A stretch of DNA of 64,000 bases from Epiperipatus broadwayi (Eukaryota; Onychophora; Udeonychophora; Euonychophora; Peripatidae), in the NCBI GenBank assembly GCA_028023455.1, contig JAQFVV010012441.1, forward strand, positions 3,903,911 through 3,967,910, read 5' to 3'. The notes beneath the pieces are model-generated. The model saw nothing but the letters and a program-made list of their open reading frames with translations. It had not been told where the DNA came from and did no database searches. How positions within the stretch are numbered: position 1 is the first letter of the stretch; each line of letters begins with the position of its first letter. The position numbers and the translations under genes are program-made. This document shows, piece by piece, positions 49,232 to 62,029 of the stretch.

Positions 49232-49304
49232 GATGATGCAATTGTTTTTGCAAGTAAAGCTTTAAAGTATCAGGAAAGTTACAAGAGTTATCAGATGAAA
49301 GTAA

Positions 49305-49935
49305 TATGATTTTTTTTTTCTACAGTATAGGTTTTCATATCTGCACTTCTATATGTAATATATAGAGAGGTTTGGACTCAGACTTTCACATGATCCTCGA
49401 CCATCCATACTATCTCATACAGCTGATACACTTGATCCCATACATGCCATCACCAATATATGTATTTCATGTTAAACCAGCACTCGTCAGTTGGTCCAGA
49501 TTATCATCTCCCACACATATATATAATCAAAGCTCAGCTTATATTAAGATAGCCACTCTTCATACATTAATGGACAGGCTTCAAATCACTCCACCCCACA
49601 ACTCTTGCTAAGCACTAAGGTGGGCTTTGAGCATACCATCATCAGATTTTCAATGAAATGAATGGCTGAAGTGTTGTGGGGTAGAGTGGTTTGAGCCTGT
49701 CCAATAAAGTATGAATATTGGCTATCTTAATATAAGCTGAGTTCTGATTGTATATATGTGTGGAGATGATAATCTGGACAAACTAATGACTGCTGCTTTA
49801 GCATGGATTACGTTGATTGGTGATTATTTATTTTTTTGACAGATGCGTGATGAAGGGTATCAGCAGTATGAGATAGCATGGATGGGTGAGGGTCTTGTGA
49901 AAGTCTGAGTTCAAACCCCTTTATATTACAGAAGT
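49305..49935. mobile_element. Foldback element, family F2, second copy in RTE copy 3
   Basis: Arms match those of 42762-43327: accaatatatgtatttcatg, agttggtccagattatcat and attaatggacaggcttcaa on the left, with complements on the right (to about 49920). The middle differs. RTE sequence flanks it on both sides; gaaagtaa and gaagtaa at the edges may be the duplicated target. Confidence 0.82.
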
Positions 49936-50545
49936 AAGAAAATAGAATTTAAGTTAAATGATAAAACACTAGAATAGTGTTCAATGGATTTTTGCAAAAG
50001 AAGAAAATAAAATTGATTATTATAATTTGAAAAAGTTAACTACTGCGAGCATCTTGGACACATTATTATGAATGGAAACTTGGTGGATAAAATTACTCAT
50101 TGAGTTAAAGTTGATTGGAGTTATTTTGATAGAAATAACAATATTAAAAGTAAATATGCTTATGTGCCCAAAAAGAGAGCTTTTAAATAGATGTGTTTTA
50201 CAAGATCTTACAGGAGAACAATTTGGAGACTTCAAATCAGTATGGAAAGATGTAAGTTAGAAGTAAAAGTATTATAAAAGATTAACAGCTTTCACTGACT
50301 TCATTGAAATAATTAAGAGACTAAAATAGAATCGGGCTGGACATATGGATTGAAAAGATGATAATAGATGAACAGTTAAAATTTTAAAGTAGATCCCATA
50401 TGATGCAGTTAAGAAAGATGTATGAATAGAGGAAGTTTGCTGATTTGTTTTGGAGAAGAGAAACTAGGTATTGGAGAATTTGGATTATTCTAGTAATTAA
50501 TCAATAATGGTTGAAAATAGTGTTAATGATATAGATATAGTATAC

Positions 50546-50656
50546 TGTACTGCCTATAAATAGATAGTCCAAATATATTGGCATTTAAGATATTTAAAAG
50601 TAAATTTAAAGATCTTATTAAAAGATGCAATTTTGATTTTTTTTTAGTTAGTGTGA

Positions 50657-50687
<31 letters not shown>

Positions 50688-51959
50688 TACAATGAGAGTT
50701 GATTTATTTTTTGGTTCGAATTATTTATCCATAATTTAATAAAAGTTGAAATTGGAAAGAATAAACAAAAGGAATTCAAAAGTAAAAGATTACAATTAGT
50801 AAAATCTTTCTAACTAATTAAAGATGGTGGAAAGAATGTTAAAAAAAAGAACATTGTAACAGAAACTTAAAAATAAACGTATAAGATTATAAACCTAAGC
50901 GTCATGATAATAATAACATGCACAGAAGTTTCAAAGGGATCGAAGTATAAAAAGAAAAGGACAACTTTGATCTGGGTCTTTTCTTTTGTTTTCTGGTTGT
51001 GTTCTTAGAGTTGGAGGTTTCCATGAGAGTGACCTGTTGCAATGAAATGCATCTGTAATGGAACACTATTCACTTGCTGAATGGAGTCATCATGCAAGAA
51101 TGGAAACAAAGCCTTGTGAACACCATTTTTTTGCAATGAAGAGATCATCACGACTGCACTTCTTGCTCCAGCTGTGGAATGGACAGACATGTGAAGATGC
51201 CACCAGGAGAGATCAATTAAATGTCAAGGAACATGGGATCCCAAAGAAAGAAAACTATATTATAAGAACTGATACAAGCTTACTGGTAAGTTAAGTTTAT
51301 TTACTCAATTTGTGAGTTCAATTATTGGCCAATTAACATTAACCATGAATGATCATACAGACTAATTTTCAATGTTTAAAGGAACTAGCTAGACAAATTT
51401 AATGGAACAAGAACTTTCTTCTGATTAATAATATTTGGATTAGTGTATGTTTTTCTTTTCCAATTTTTCCTTTACTAATTCTTGCATAAATATTTTAAAC
51501 AGATTTTAATAAAATAGTTAGTATTAATTTAGCACTGTCTTTGTACATTCTTAATTTGAATATTAGATGTTGTGAATGTTAGTTAATTAATATTTAATTA
51601 AAGAAATTACCTTTGCCATTTTATTTAATAGTTATTGACTAAGCCCCAGGAATAATATTCTCTAAAAAAAATAAATAAAGTTACAGGAAATCATAACCCG
51701 ATCTTTTAGTTACTTGCGTCAAAATTATGGGATATGAGGAAGTTAGAAGTCTACTGACTATGGCAGCCTCTTATAAATTAAAAGTAACTTCATCAGCATT
51801 CCAGTCATAATAATTAGTAGGCCAGTTAATCAGATAAATATTGTTATGTTTTTGGAAATAAGAGCAAGATATTTCTTTCTCCATAGCTTGATTAACTTTC
51901 ACTTCTTAGTGTGTAAAAGAAGGCCTACCAGAATCAAGCAAAACATGAAGAACATTACA
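50546..51959 (+). repeat. 5' LTR of element 2
   Basis: About 1.41 kb. A TATAAAA box at about 50948 is the likely promoter, with the mRNA start expected some 30 bp downstream. The segment near 51285 (cttactggtaagttaag) is the counterpart of the palindrome in element 1 and resembles a splice donor. Confidence 0.8.
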
Positions 51960-52526
51960 ATGGCTTCCCAACACAAGGCTTTGAAACAAACCACTACCTG
52001 AGATACAATGTTAAACTCTGATTATACAATTATAAAAATATATATTTTTAAATATGTCTAGAAAACACAATCGTGGCTGATGTAGATTTTAATTCACAGC
52101 ATTGACCAGGTAGGCAGATACTGGAGAGGGGAAAAAAGCATATCCCTGAGTTCTTATATATGCAGTAGGTGACATAAGACCATCCTTAAATGCCATGAGT
52201 CTTATAAGAGTAGGTTCCTGAGAAATGGGAGAGCAGACAAAGCACCATGAGCCAATAAGTCTCAAAAGAATGATTAACGCTTGCATGTGCTTAGACTTGG
52301 GCTACTTATTTTTAGTTTTATATTGAGCATAAAAACATGGGTGAATGTGCAAATCATTCCCACCATGTTAGACCCTAAAAGTGGCCTTTAAAGCTACATG
52401 TCACTTGTGAATGAAACTACAAAAATAGATCAGTATGCTAATACAAAAAAAAGTTATACTTTTAACCTTATTAAGAATAAAATTTCGAATTCATATTTTA
52501 TTCTTGTTTGTGGGGACAGATGATAT
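51960..52526 (+). other. Internal region of LTR element 2
   Basis: Begins with the primer-site candidate. At about 52074 it is alignable to the ORF of element 1 (cgtggctgatgtagat against catggctgatgtagac), but the start codon is GTG and the frame is broken. Nothing else recognisable. Confidence 0.7.
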
Positions 52527-53961
52527 TGTACCATCTACAAATAGATGTCTCAAATATATTGGCATTTAAGATATTTAAAAGTAAATTTAAATATCTTATT
52601 AAAAGACGCAATTTTGATTTTTTTTTTTAGTTAGTGTAATTTTTTTTAAAAATTGTATAATGAGAGTTGTTTTTTTTTTTGGTTTAAATTATTGATAAAC
52701 AGTTTAATAAAAGTTAAAATTGGAAAGAATAAAAGAAAGGCATGCAGATTACTAATCCAGTTAAACAAAAGAAATTCCAAAGTAAAAGATTACAATTAGT
52801 AAAATCTTTTTAACTAATTAAAGATGGTGGAAAGAATGTTAAAAAACTTTGTAACAGAAAGTTAAAAATAAATGTATAAGATTATAAACATAAGCATCAT
52901 GATAATAATAACATGCCCAGAAGTTTCAAAGGGATTGAAGTATAAAAAGAAGAGGACAATGTTGATCTGGGTCTTTTGTCTTGTTTATGGTTATGTGTTC
53001 TTAGAGCTGGAGGTTTCCTTGAGAGTGACCTGTTGCAGTGAAATTCATCTGCACAGGAACTCTACTCACTTGCTGAATGGAATCATCATGCAAGAATGGA
53101 AACGAGACCTTGTGAATACAATCTTTTGCAATGAAGAGGTCATTCAACAGTGCTTCTTGCTCCAGTTGTAGAACGGACCAGACATGTGAAGATGCCACCA
53201 AGAAAGATCAGTTAAATGTCAAGGAACAATGGATGCCAAAGGAAGAAAACTATATTATAAGAACTGATACAAGCTTACTGGTAAGTTAAGATTATTTATT
53301 CCCAATTGTGACTTTAATTATTGGCCAATTAATGTCAACCATAAATAATCATACCGATAGTGACTACTTTTCAATGTTTAAAGTAACTAACTAGAAGAAT
53401 TTAATGGAACAGGAACTTTCTTCTGAATAATAATATTTGGATTAGTGAATGTTTTTCTTTTCCAATTTTTTCTTTAATAATTCTTGCATAAATATTTTAA
53501 ATAGATTTTAATAAAATATTTACTAATAATTTAGCACTCTCTTTGTATGTTCTTAATTTGAATATTAGTTGTTGTGAATGTTCATTAATTAATATTTAAT
53601 TAAATAAATTATCTTTGCCAGTCTATTTAATAGTTATTGATTAAGCTCCAGGAATAATATCCTCTAAAAAAATAAATAAAATTACTGGACATTATAAACC
53701 CGATCTTTTTAGTTACTTGCATCAAAATTATGAGATAGGAGGAAGTTAGGAATCTATTGACTATGGCGCCCTCTTATAAATTAAAACTAACTTAGTCAGA
53801 AATTCCCATCACAATAATTAGTAGGCCAGTTAATCAGGAAATATAGCTATGTTTATGGAAATAGAAACAAGATATTTCTTTCTCCATAGCTTGATTAACT
53901 TTCACCTCTTAGTGTTAAAAGAAGGCCTACCAGAATCAAGCAAAATATGAAGAATGTTATA
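52527..53961 (+). repeat. 3' LTR of element 2
   Basis: About 1.43 kb, readily aligned to 50546-51959 with many substitutions and small indels. TATAAAA at about 52940. Confidence 0.8.
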
Positions 53962-53965
53962 TTAC

Positions 53966-54260
53966 ATATCTATCTATATATTCTATAAATATTCTCAACA
54001 TTTACAAACAAGTTATTTTCTGTCAATATACAATGTTAATGTTTTCTAAATTTGATATAACAAATGTGTGAATAAATACATTCTTTTTATCTTAAATTTA
54101 TTTATTTGATGTCTGATTAGAAATAAACTATTACATTAAATGTAATGTTATAAATTTGTTTGCATTGCTTTAAATAAATATTTCTTTTTTATTTTTAGAC
54201 TTATATATAAGCATTAGTATGTAAATAAATAAATAACTCAGATTACATGTAACTGACAGA
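53966..54260. other. AT-rich spacer, nothing recognised
   Basis: Short tctatctatata and aaataaataaata tracts only. Confidence 0.5.
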
Positions 54261-54657
54261 TAGTAACTGAAGTGCCCAATGTGTTATATCACGCTTGCAA
54301 CCCAATCACAACCATCCATTAGCCCAGAAGTCAGGCCAACATCTTGGACCATAGATACATTAGAAACATATACTTTGTCAAGCAATTGTAGCATGTGACA
54401 TTTCAACTTCATATACACATTACTTCTAGAGATTTCGTAATATTATTTTTTTAATTTATAATTGTTATTATTTTTTAGTTTCTCTAGAAATAATGTATAT
54501 ATGATGTTGAAATGTCACATATGCTATATGAATTGCTTGACAAAGGGTATGTTTTTAATGTATCTATGGAATGAGAAGTTGATCTGATTTCTGGGCTGAT
54601 GGATAATTGTGATTGGGTTGCAAGCATGATATAACATATTGGAAGCTTCAGTTAGTT
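54261..54657. mobile_element. Foldback element, family F3
   Basis: Inverted arms of about 180 bp. The left arm opens tagtaactgaag and holds gcttgcaacccaatcac and tgacatttcaac; the right arm carries the complements and closes cttcagttagttta. The short AT-rich centre lies at about 54440-54480. Parts of the same family recur at 56160-56270 and 56840-56960. No ORF. Confidence 0.85.
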
Positions 54658-55427
54658 TATATTCAGTTAAGTATACATTAACAAAAATATTTTATTTACT
54701 TCTATTTTTTATTTTTTTTCCATGTATGCTATAAGTTAACTACTCAAACAACTTTTGATAATCCAGCCAATTAAATTACCTGTTTAGCACACCTACCAAC
54801 TTTGTTCATTACATTTAAATAAATCTCTTTATCAGTACAACCAGTAAAATTGTTTCACAGCTTACAATAATGCTATTCAATGTCTGTTATCCAATTTTTT
54901 CAGTCAACAAAGCCTATCTCATATAAATATCAACTTCAAGATTATAATATTTTAAAATATGAAATTATTACAATGCAGTCTAGTTTTATTGAATATTTAA
55001 GCATCTTCAAAAATACATGAAGGCGGATTTAACATCAGTTGCAAATTCTATCACTTTAAATATTAATTGTACATACATGCGTAAAAGCACATCCTTTTTG
55101 CATTTATATTTCTACATAAGTATACTTTTTTTCCATTTTCCACAAGCATATATTTATATGGATAATGCGTTCATTAGAACAAATTACCATATTTTACATA
55201 AAGCAATATTAAAAGCTTTGATTATTTTGCAGCTTATCAAAATGATGTGGTATTAATGAATAAAAACTAAATATCTTATTTATTCTTTATGCAGATAATG
55301 CATTTGAAACAAAAATATTATTTAGAATATGATTTTTCTATTGTCTGATAATGTTTTTGATGACTTGGTATCACTAATATATGTTAAATACTTATATATA
55401 TATATGCTATATATTAATTTTGAGGCC
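54658..55427. other. AT-rich stretch, nothing recognised
   Basis: One 79-codon open frame (55017-55256) without recognised features; no supported repeat. Confidence 0.5.
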
Positions 55428-56130
55428 TGTATTCCTTCAAAATATATGTAAAATTCAACTTGATATATATTAAATACAGTAATATTTATATAATTCAACT
55501 TATTCTGTTAGAAGTACTTTCGACTATATTCTTTTTAATCTTTGTCAACTATATAATGGTATGACGTTCAATAATCAAAATGAGACATTATTTTATAACT
55601 CCCATAATTCCATTAAGTTCTCCCACAATTCTGTTATTTTAATGTTTGTTGATTGACGATTCATTAATACTTGACGATTTTTCGAAATTAATATAGCTTC
55701 TTTTATTTTTTGTTTATTGTGACAGCATTCAATTTGTACAATTTTTATAATCAAATTTAAACCTGTATTTACAAGTTCTATTATGTAATAATGTTATATT
55801 ATGATCAAATATAACAGATGCTGAAGATCTATTTTCTTCTTTTAATAATAAACGAAAAATATAAAAAGCTATATTAATTTCGAGAAATCGTCAAATATTA
55901 ATGAAATGCCAATTATCTAGCATTAAAATAACATGATTTTGGAAAAACTGAATGGAATTATGGGAGTTATAAAATAATGTCTCATTTTGATTAATCAACG
56001 TTATAACGTTATATAGTTGACAAAAACTAAAAGGAATATAGTCAAAAGTACTTCTATCAGAATAAATTGAATTATATAAATATTACTGTATTTAATATAT
56101 ATCTCAAGTTGAATTTTACATATATATATA
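55428..56130. mobile_element. Foldback element, family F4, long arms
   Basis: The left arm (55430-55715) and right arm (55845-56128) are imperfect reverse complements. Shared blocks include taaaattcaactt, ttatataattcaa, gagacattattttataactc, ataattccatt and gaaattaatatagctt, each with its complement on the right. The centre (about 55716-55844) is AT-rich. No coding frame. Confidence 0.82.
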
Positions 56131-56159
56131 TATATTAATTTTTTTTATCAGTATATCTT

Positions 56160-56480
56160 TCACCTTAGCTCAATCCTATCACAATCATCCATTAAACCAC
56201 CATTCAGACCAATCCCTTTTACTATAAATGCATTATGAAACATGCTCTTCTTTTTTCCCAAGGAAGCAAGACATACATAGCACATATTATAATTTAATTT
56301 CATATAAAATATTATTGTTATATTTAAATTTAACTTTATGTATATATATATTTTACATAATATATTTCAAATTTTTATTTCATCACATTCTTGAAACATA
56401 TGTTAAAAGGCATGTGAAACAGATAAATGTTCCCCAGATGCATATTTCATACTAACCAGTACTCATCATTTGGACCAGAT
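56160..56480. repeat. Fragments of foldback families F3 and F2
   Basis: 56165-56270 has cacaatcatccattaa and gaccaatc as in the F3 arm. 56415-56480 has catatttcatactaacc and agtactcatcatttggacc as in the F2 arm. Neither has a partner arm. Confidence 0.5.
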
Positions 56481-56835
56481 CACAATATTTTACACATACC
56501 TTCATAATTTGTTTAGCCTTAGAAAGATATCAAATTACTATAGTTTGATAACAAGTGTCAACTTTCTTCACTCACAACTTTGACAGTAATTATTTAATGT
56601 AAACATATTACTGATTATTATTTACTAATCTAGAAATTATCCTTAGCCCATATGTAAGCTTTACATTTCACTTGATGAATAATATGTATGTAGTGTTATA
56701 GAGGTTGCAATACCTGAGTTTCCTTGTCTATATTTACTACACCATCTGTCATGCAAGATCTGGATTGGCTTTTATCTGATTTTAACACTATATGAAGAGA
56801 TGTACAATCCATTGTACTGTAATATATTGTTTTCA
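56481..56835. other. AT-rich stretch, nothing recognised
   Basis: No supported coding frame or repeat. Confidence 0.5.
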
Positions 56836-56965
56836 ATGTTTTGTTTTGATCTATCACTGCCATTCATTAGCCCAGAAGACAGACCAATGTCTCTCATGAT
56901 GGATGCATTATGAAATATCCATTTCATTTTATCATGGAGAAAAACATACACAACATATGTTATCA
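56836..56965. repeat. Fragment of foldback family F3
   Basis: The block ccattcattagcccagaag, followed by agaccaatgtctc and atggatgcatta, matches the left arm of the F3 element at 54312-54372. Confidence 0.6.
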
Positions 56966-58679
56966 TTTAATTTTTATTTAAATAAAAATAAATGGAAAAC
57001 TCCATGTAATAACTAATGAAATGTCTATCAACAAATAATAAATAATTTGTAATTATCAACAAATAATAGATAATAACAAATTAAAATTGACAATAACAAA
57101 TTGAACTGTATATTATAGGAACTGACAATATTCTGTGTTTGAATTCATCTAAAGATTTATCTCAGTGCAAAAATTTCAAATGGTAAATTTGCTCAGATAA
57201 TATTTTTGTATGTGTTATGACTTTGAAAGGTAACATTTAAAAAAGAATTTTTTTTTATATTATATAAATTTTATCCCTTGCCTATAAAAAGCATATCATC
57301 AGGCTTATCTTATTCATGAATAAAAGCCAAGATATATCTAAATATTTTTGTAATAATGTGCCAAAATTAAAATATATTCTTATTTAAATGAGCTATCAAA
57401 CCTACATCTTTTATTTAGTTTGGTAAAACAAGAAATAAACGTTGAGGCCATCTAGTTTTCTAAAAAAATAATAAGTTTTAATAACAAAAATAGCATGCAA
57501 TGCATATTTTTTTTTATAGTTTTGTATATATATTGAAACAGATACATTAGTTTCATGTACATTTATATTTAGTTATATTCTCACATTCAAAATGATTCAA
57601 AATAATTTAAAAGTTGGAGAAATAAAAAAAAATGCGTAGTCTTCATGAATGCTGTTCATAAAGAAAAATATACGAACTATAGTGATTAAAATCTTTTTTT
57701 TTTTTAAGAAAGTAAAATGATAAAAACTTTAAAGAACAAGAATTTTTCTTTTTAATAAAGAACCAAATTTCTTATTAATGAAATTGAAACATTAATAAAT
57801 AAAAGTTTAATAAATTGGAGTTTAATATGTCATTTGTGAACTAGATTAGAAATCTAAAAACACTTGTTTTGTTAGTTGCCTTTGGTTAAATAACACATGA
57901 AAGTGGATCCAAGGGAAATCAAGGCGGAAAAAAAGAAAAACATACCACCGAGAAAGCTATTCTCAGCAAAACATACTATTGGTTGACCACTGAATCCAGT
58001 TGAAAGATATACAAGGAGAATAATTTTATGATATGAACAGTAGAGTCTGAGAGTCTGATAGAAGTTTCTATTAGTAAGTATTTTAAAAGAAGCAATCTAT
58101 CAAGCACAACTATAAATGGTATCTGAAGATTAAAACTCCCAAGATGTGGTGTGAATAGGGAATTATAGCCTTTACTTGTAAAACATCTACATGCAAAAGG
58201 GTAATTAAAGCAAGGTGCCTGTCATTTAAATGCCATTCAACAAAACCACTAGCAAGCAATCCTGGAAACAGTAAAAAAATAATTAAGGTAAGAAAGCTTT
58301 AATATTTCTCAGAAAATAATATTATTAAAATGAAAATATAATTAATTAAAATGGCATATTTAAAACGATTCTGTTAACTATTGATTTTGTTGTTGAATGA
58401 GATCTTCAATGAAAATTATAATAACGTGTTTATAACCCAGATAAAATTAGAAAATATATAAAATGAATTTATTTATACAAAATGAATGTATTTAGTAAAT
58501 TTATACTATATTATGAATAAATTCAAACATTTAAACATGGATTAGTAAGTAAATAAAAGTTAATGGTTATATGCGTATAATGAACCACATACTTAAATAA
58601 GTTGAAAGATTAAGAAAATCATTTTTTTTTTTTAAATTTTATTTATTATTTGAAAACTCGGGGGAAAAGTAATATAAAC
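56966..58679. other. AT-rich stretch, nothing recognised
   Basis: No coding frame. A GC-richer patch at 57900-58280 includes accaccgagaaagc, a weak match to the LTR of element 2 near 53188; too short to call. Confidence 0.45.
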
Positions 58680-59150
58680 ACGGAATTAAAACATGTTATA
58701 TATACGAGTAGAGAAGTAAGAATACCAAAACAATGTATCACGGTTGAATGTACAATGATATACCTGGAGTTATTGATGAGTATAGGTTATATGTATGTCT
58801 TATGAAATCGGAAATACCAAATAAATGCATTTGCAAGATGAATTGATATCTGGACAGATGGAAATACATACACTTATATTTTACCTGAATAACCAATGGA
58901 TATAAATGTGAATTAATAATAAATCTGGATAAGAATATGTGAATACCAAATAAATGCATTTGCAAGATGAATTGATATCTGGACAGATGGAAATACATAC
59001 ACTTATATTTTACCTGAATAACCAATGGATATAAATATGCTTATATTGACCGATTCAAACCTGAAATGGATAACCAATAAACCTAGGATGAATGTGCTTA
59101 TATTATGGATTCAAACCTGGATTTGGATAACAATGAATAGAAATATATTT
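58680..59150. repeat. Tandem repeats with an exact 95-bp duplication
   Basis: 58813-58907 and 58942-59036 are identical over 95 bp, offset 129 bp. Diverged relatives of parts of the unit flank them (gataaccaata, gattcaaacctg at 59040-59110). No coding role is apparent. Confidence 0.9.
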
Positions 59151-59259
59151 ATTATGCTTTGACTCACCTAAAATTAACTGGAATAATAGAAATGCTCTTG
59201 TCTGTAAAGAATATCTTCATACATGAGTTAATTTAAGCCACATTACATGTGACAACTAC

Positions 59260-59735
59260 CTAAAAGACTACAGATCAGAATTAAGTGAAACTCTGAATTA
59301 AATAGAATGCTATCAGTTATTTTCATTATTATCTCTGTTGTCTTCATATATTGCACTCTTCTGTGTGAATTAACTAAATAACTAAAGATGCAAATTGTTA
59401 AAGAACTTGCATTCTTTAATTCATATTGTATTATTATTGGATGTATACCAAGAGACACAATGGACCATAAATGAAATATTTGTCTCAATTAAGTGGAACT
59501 CTGAATTAAATGCTATCAGTTGTCTTCATTATTATCTCTGTTATCTTCATATATTGCACTCCTCTCTGTGAATTAACTAAATGACCAAAGATGTAAATTG
59601 TTAAAGAACTATTGAAAGAAAGACTTTTTGTACTCTCAACAAATTATATTATTTAATTCATATTAAAATGTTATTGGAAGTAGGCCGAAGAGATACAAGG
59701 GACTGTCAATGAAATATTTTGTTTGATGGACATTT
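59260..59735. repeat. Two-unit tandem repeat, about 210-245 bp per unit
   Basis: 59278-59485 and 59486-59735 share gaactctgaattaaat-type blocks, cttcattattatctctgtt, tcttcatatattgcactc, gtgaattaactaaat, and attgttaaagaact in the same order. Unit 2 has extra sequence near 59600. Confidence 0.85.
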
Positions 59736-60485
59736 ATTTAAACCTGTTTGCTAAATAAATTATAATAAACAATACATTTTAATACCTCTTGTTTTTGTTC
59801 TTTCACATCACTTGTATTAGTGCACTAGTCTACAGGAATTTCATGCCTCCTGAGCTATGCTTCACATAACCAAGCCCTCGTAAGTAAGGTTGTAGTGAGA
59901 TGGAACTCTAGTGGTGGTGTTTGGGGACCCTCAAACCTAGAAATTTCTAGTTGTTTTCAATATCTATGGTGCTACATCATCTGATGAGCAGGAAATATTA
60001 TGGTAGGATCAGTAAAATTAATCATTGAGTGAAATCAATCTTTGTTTACTTCCTGCAATATGCTCATTGGAAAATAAGACCGACCAAGCAGAAGGTGGTA
60101 AAAGGGTTTGTGTTACAATATATTTCAGGATCATCCATATAAGTGTTTTCCTGCATTGTTGATAATAGCATTGAATGGATGTGTCAAGTGAAATACCTTA
60201 GCCATTCAAAAATGCTGAAAATAGATTTTATTATCCTTACAATAACAATTTGAGTAATTTCTGTTACTCAAATAATGCCAGATGTAATTCAATTAAAATG
60301 TTAAAAATCACTATTTTTGGAAAGTATTATTTGAGCGACCACTAATTCAATTTAAATATTAGTACAATGTTAATATCTACTCAGATAACAGTGTATGATT
60401 AGATCGTTTACTAATAAAAATCTTTATTAATATATAAAGAAGTTTGCTTTGTTGATGTAATTAAAAAAATATTCCTGATTACTCA
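59736..60485. other. Stretch with nothing recognised
   Basis: Somewhat more balanced in composition (59820-60200), without an ORF or a repeat match inside the window. Confidence 0.5.
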
Positions 60486-61060
60486 TTAAGGTTTTAAAGG
60501 AATTGGAGCAGGGCAAGTTCTTAATGTTCACCCCACCCATTGTTGTCATAGCAGCAATGGTTATCCATATGATAAATGAAGATATTCTTACTATCACATA
60601 TTAGTCAACATTATGAACTTAATGGCGTTTTACTTTCAAGTTTAAAACCAAGAAACATCATGCTCTTTCTTCTCAATACTTAATAGTTTCTAATCAAAAT
60701 ATCAATAGAGTTTTATTGAAGGCATAATAAATGTGTGTGTGGATAATTTTTTTAGGTATTTATAATTATTACAGACAAAACCAAATTATGCCCTTTTATT
60801 CCCAGGATGATTGTAAAGTCTTTCAGCCAGGACAGCAAATGGTGATTAATTGCAGAGAATGTTACAAATTCTCTGATGGCAAACATAAGTTGCCACTTGA
60901 AGATGATCAATTTTTTTAGCTACATTCAGCTGAATAGATAAAACATGGAAATCTGTTGATGTGATTCAGATAAGAGAAGATATGGATTAGAGAAACTGGA
61001 TTAAACCTTAAGAGACCCATATCCTGCAATGGATTGATAATAGTTGAAAATGTAACATAT
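60486..61060 (+). mobile_element. RTE copy 4: internally deleted, 5' and 3' ends only
   Basis: 60486-60720 matches the non-inverted 5' region of copy 2 (35050-35300: gagcagggcaa, ccaagaaacatcatg). 60770-60910 matches its continuation (cccttttattcccag, tggcaaacataagttgcca-type block). From about 60960 the sequence jumps to the RTE 3' end (gagaagatatggatta, catatcctgcaatggattgataatagttga, read in two parts). Nearly the whole coding region is absent. The 62-codon frame at 60731-60919 lies in the 5' region and has no recognised domain. Confidence 0.75.
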
Positions 61061-61941
61061 AAAGCCACTAACTTCCATGTACTGCCTATATTCAGACAAT
61101 ACTCTTTAGTATCAACATCAATCTATATTACAAATGAAAAATGAATCATTTTCATACAGCGGTCCACTCTTTAACTATTGCACATTTTAAAACAATAGCA
61201 TCTGCAAGACAAATAACAATCCACTAAAACAGTTGATTCAATATTTACTCCCACAGTTTTTACTGTATTATCCATGTAAGTTCTTTGAAAGTCAAAAAAT
61301 GGGAATTAATTTTCAATTTTAAATTTAAATAAATATTGCCATTATTGTTGTCAATGCTAGCATTTCAGCCAGACTGTGTCTTGCCAGTTTTTTTGTTGTG
61401 CAGACATCTCAGTTGCCATTGCTAGAGGCACTGTCCAAGTGTTTTTAGAAACAACTACCAAATCACTCAATTTTATTTACATAATGGCAGATGAGATATA
61501 ACTGAAATAATAGCTGTTATAACAGCAACAACTAGCAACTATTTAATGAAAATCCCAGAGAAGTGCATTGTCATACATACTTGCATATTTACATAAATAT
61601 TTTAATAGTGTTCATAATTTAACTCTACACTATCTTATATAATCTAATTTCATTTGCAAAAGATTTGTAATTCTTGGCTGTAAATTTTTGTGATTGTCAA
61701 ACAATTTTTTCATGTGACTAAAAAAAAACAATGAAAAATTTTCATAATATTTAAGAATCTATATTCTAATGAATTAGGAAGTTAATAAAATATGGAGTTA
61801 GTCCCACTAATGAGGTTGTAGGATTTTGTCTCTACATCACTTTTTAATAGTTTACAACAGTGATAGGCAGACACTTGTGTGCAAAGACTATTTGTAATTT
61901 TCTCCAAGTGACAGCAATCCAACAGTTATATATTACAATGA

Positions 61942-61943
<2 letters not shown>
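61061..61943. other. AT-rich stretch, nothing recognised
   Basis: No supported coding frame, RNA gene or repeat. Confidence 0.5.
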
Positions 61944-62019
<76 letters not shown>

Positions 62020-62020
62020 T
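61944..62020. repeat. AAT trinucleotide microsatellite
   Basis: About 25 uninterrupted AAT units. The poly-Tyr frame on the minus strand is an artefact. Confidence 0.97.
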
Positions 62021-62029
62021 CAGCAGCAA

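Larger units (their letters stand above)
50542..53965 (+). mobile_element. Non-autonomous LTR retrotransposon (element 2), same family as element 1
   Basis: Direct repeats 50546-51959 and 52527-53961 enclose 567 bp. Each LTR begins TGTAC and ends in ATTACA or GTTATA. The primer-site candidate TGGCTTCCCA starts at 51961, one base after the LTR, as in element 1 (TGGCTTACCC). LTR blocks shared with element 1 include aaatatattggcattt, taattaaagatgg, gtataaaaag and cccaggaataat. The flanks atac and ttac are an imperfect 4-bp duplication. It landed beside the end of RTE copy 3. More diverged than element 1. Confidence 0.82.

Noticed and set aside
58738-59025. 95-codon minus-strand frame with an internal peptide repeat
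   Set aside because: The peptide repeat is the exact 95-bp DNA duplication read in one frame; no conserved domain.
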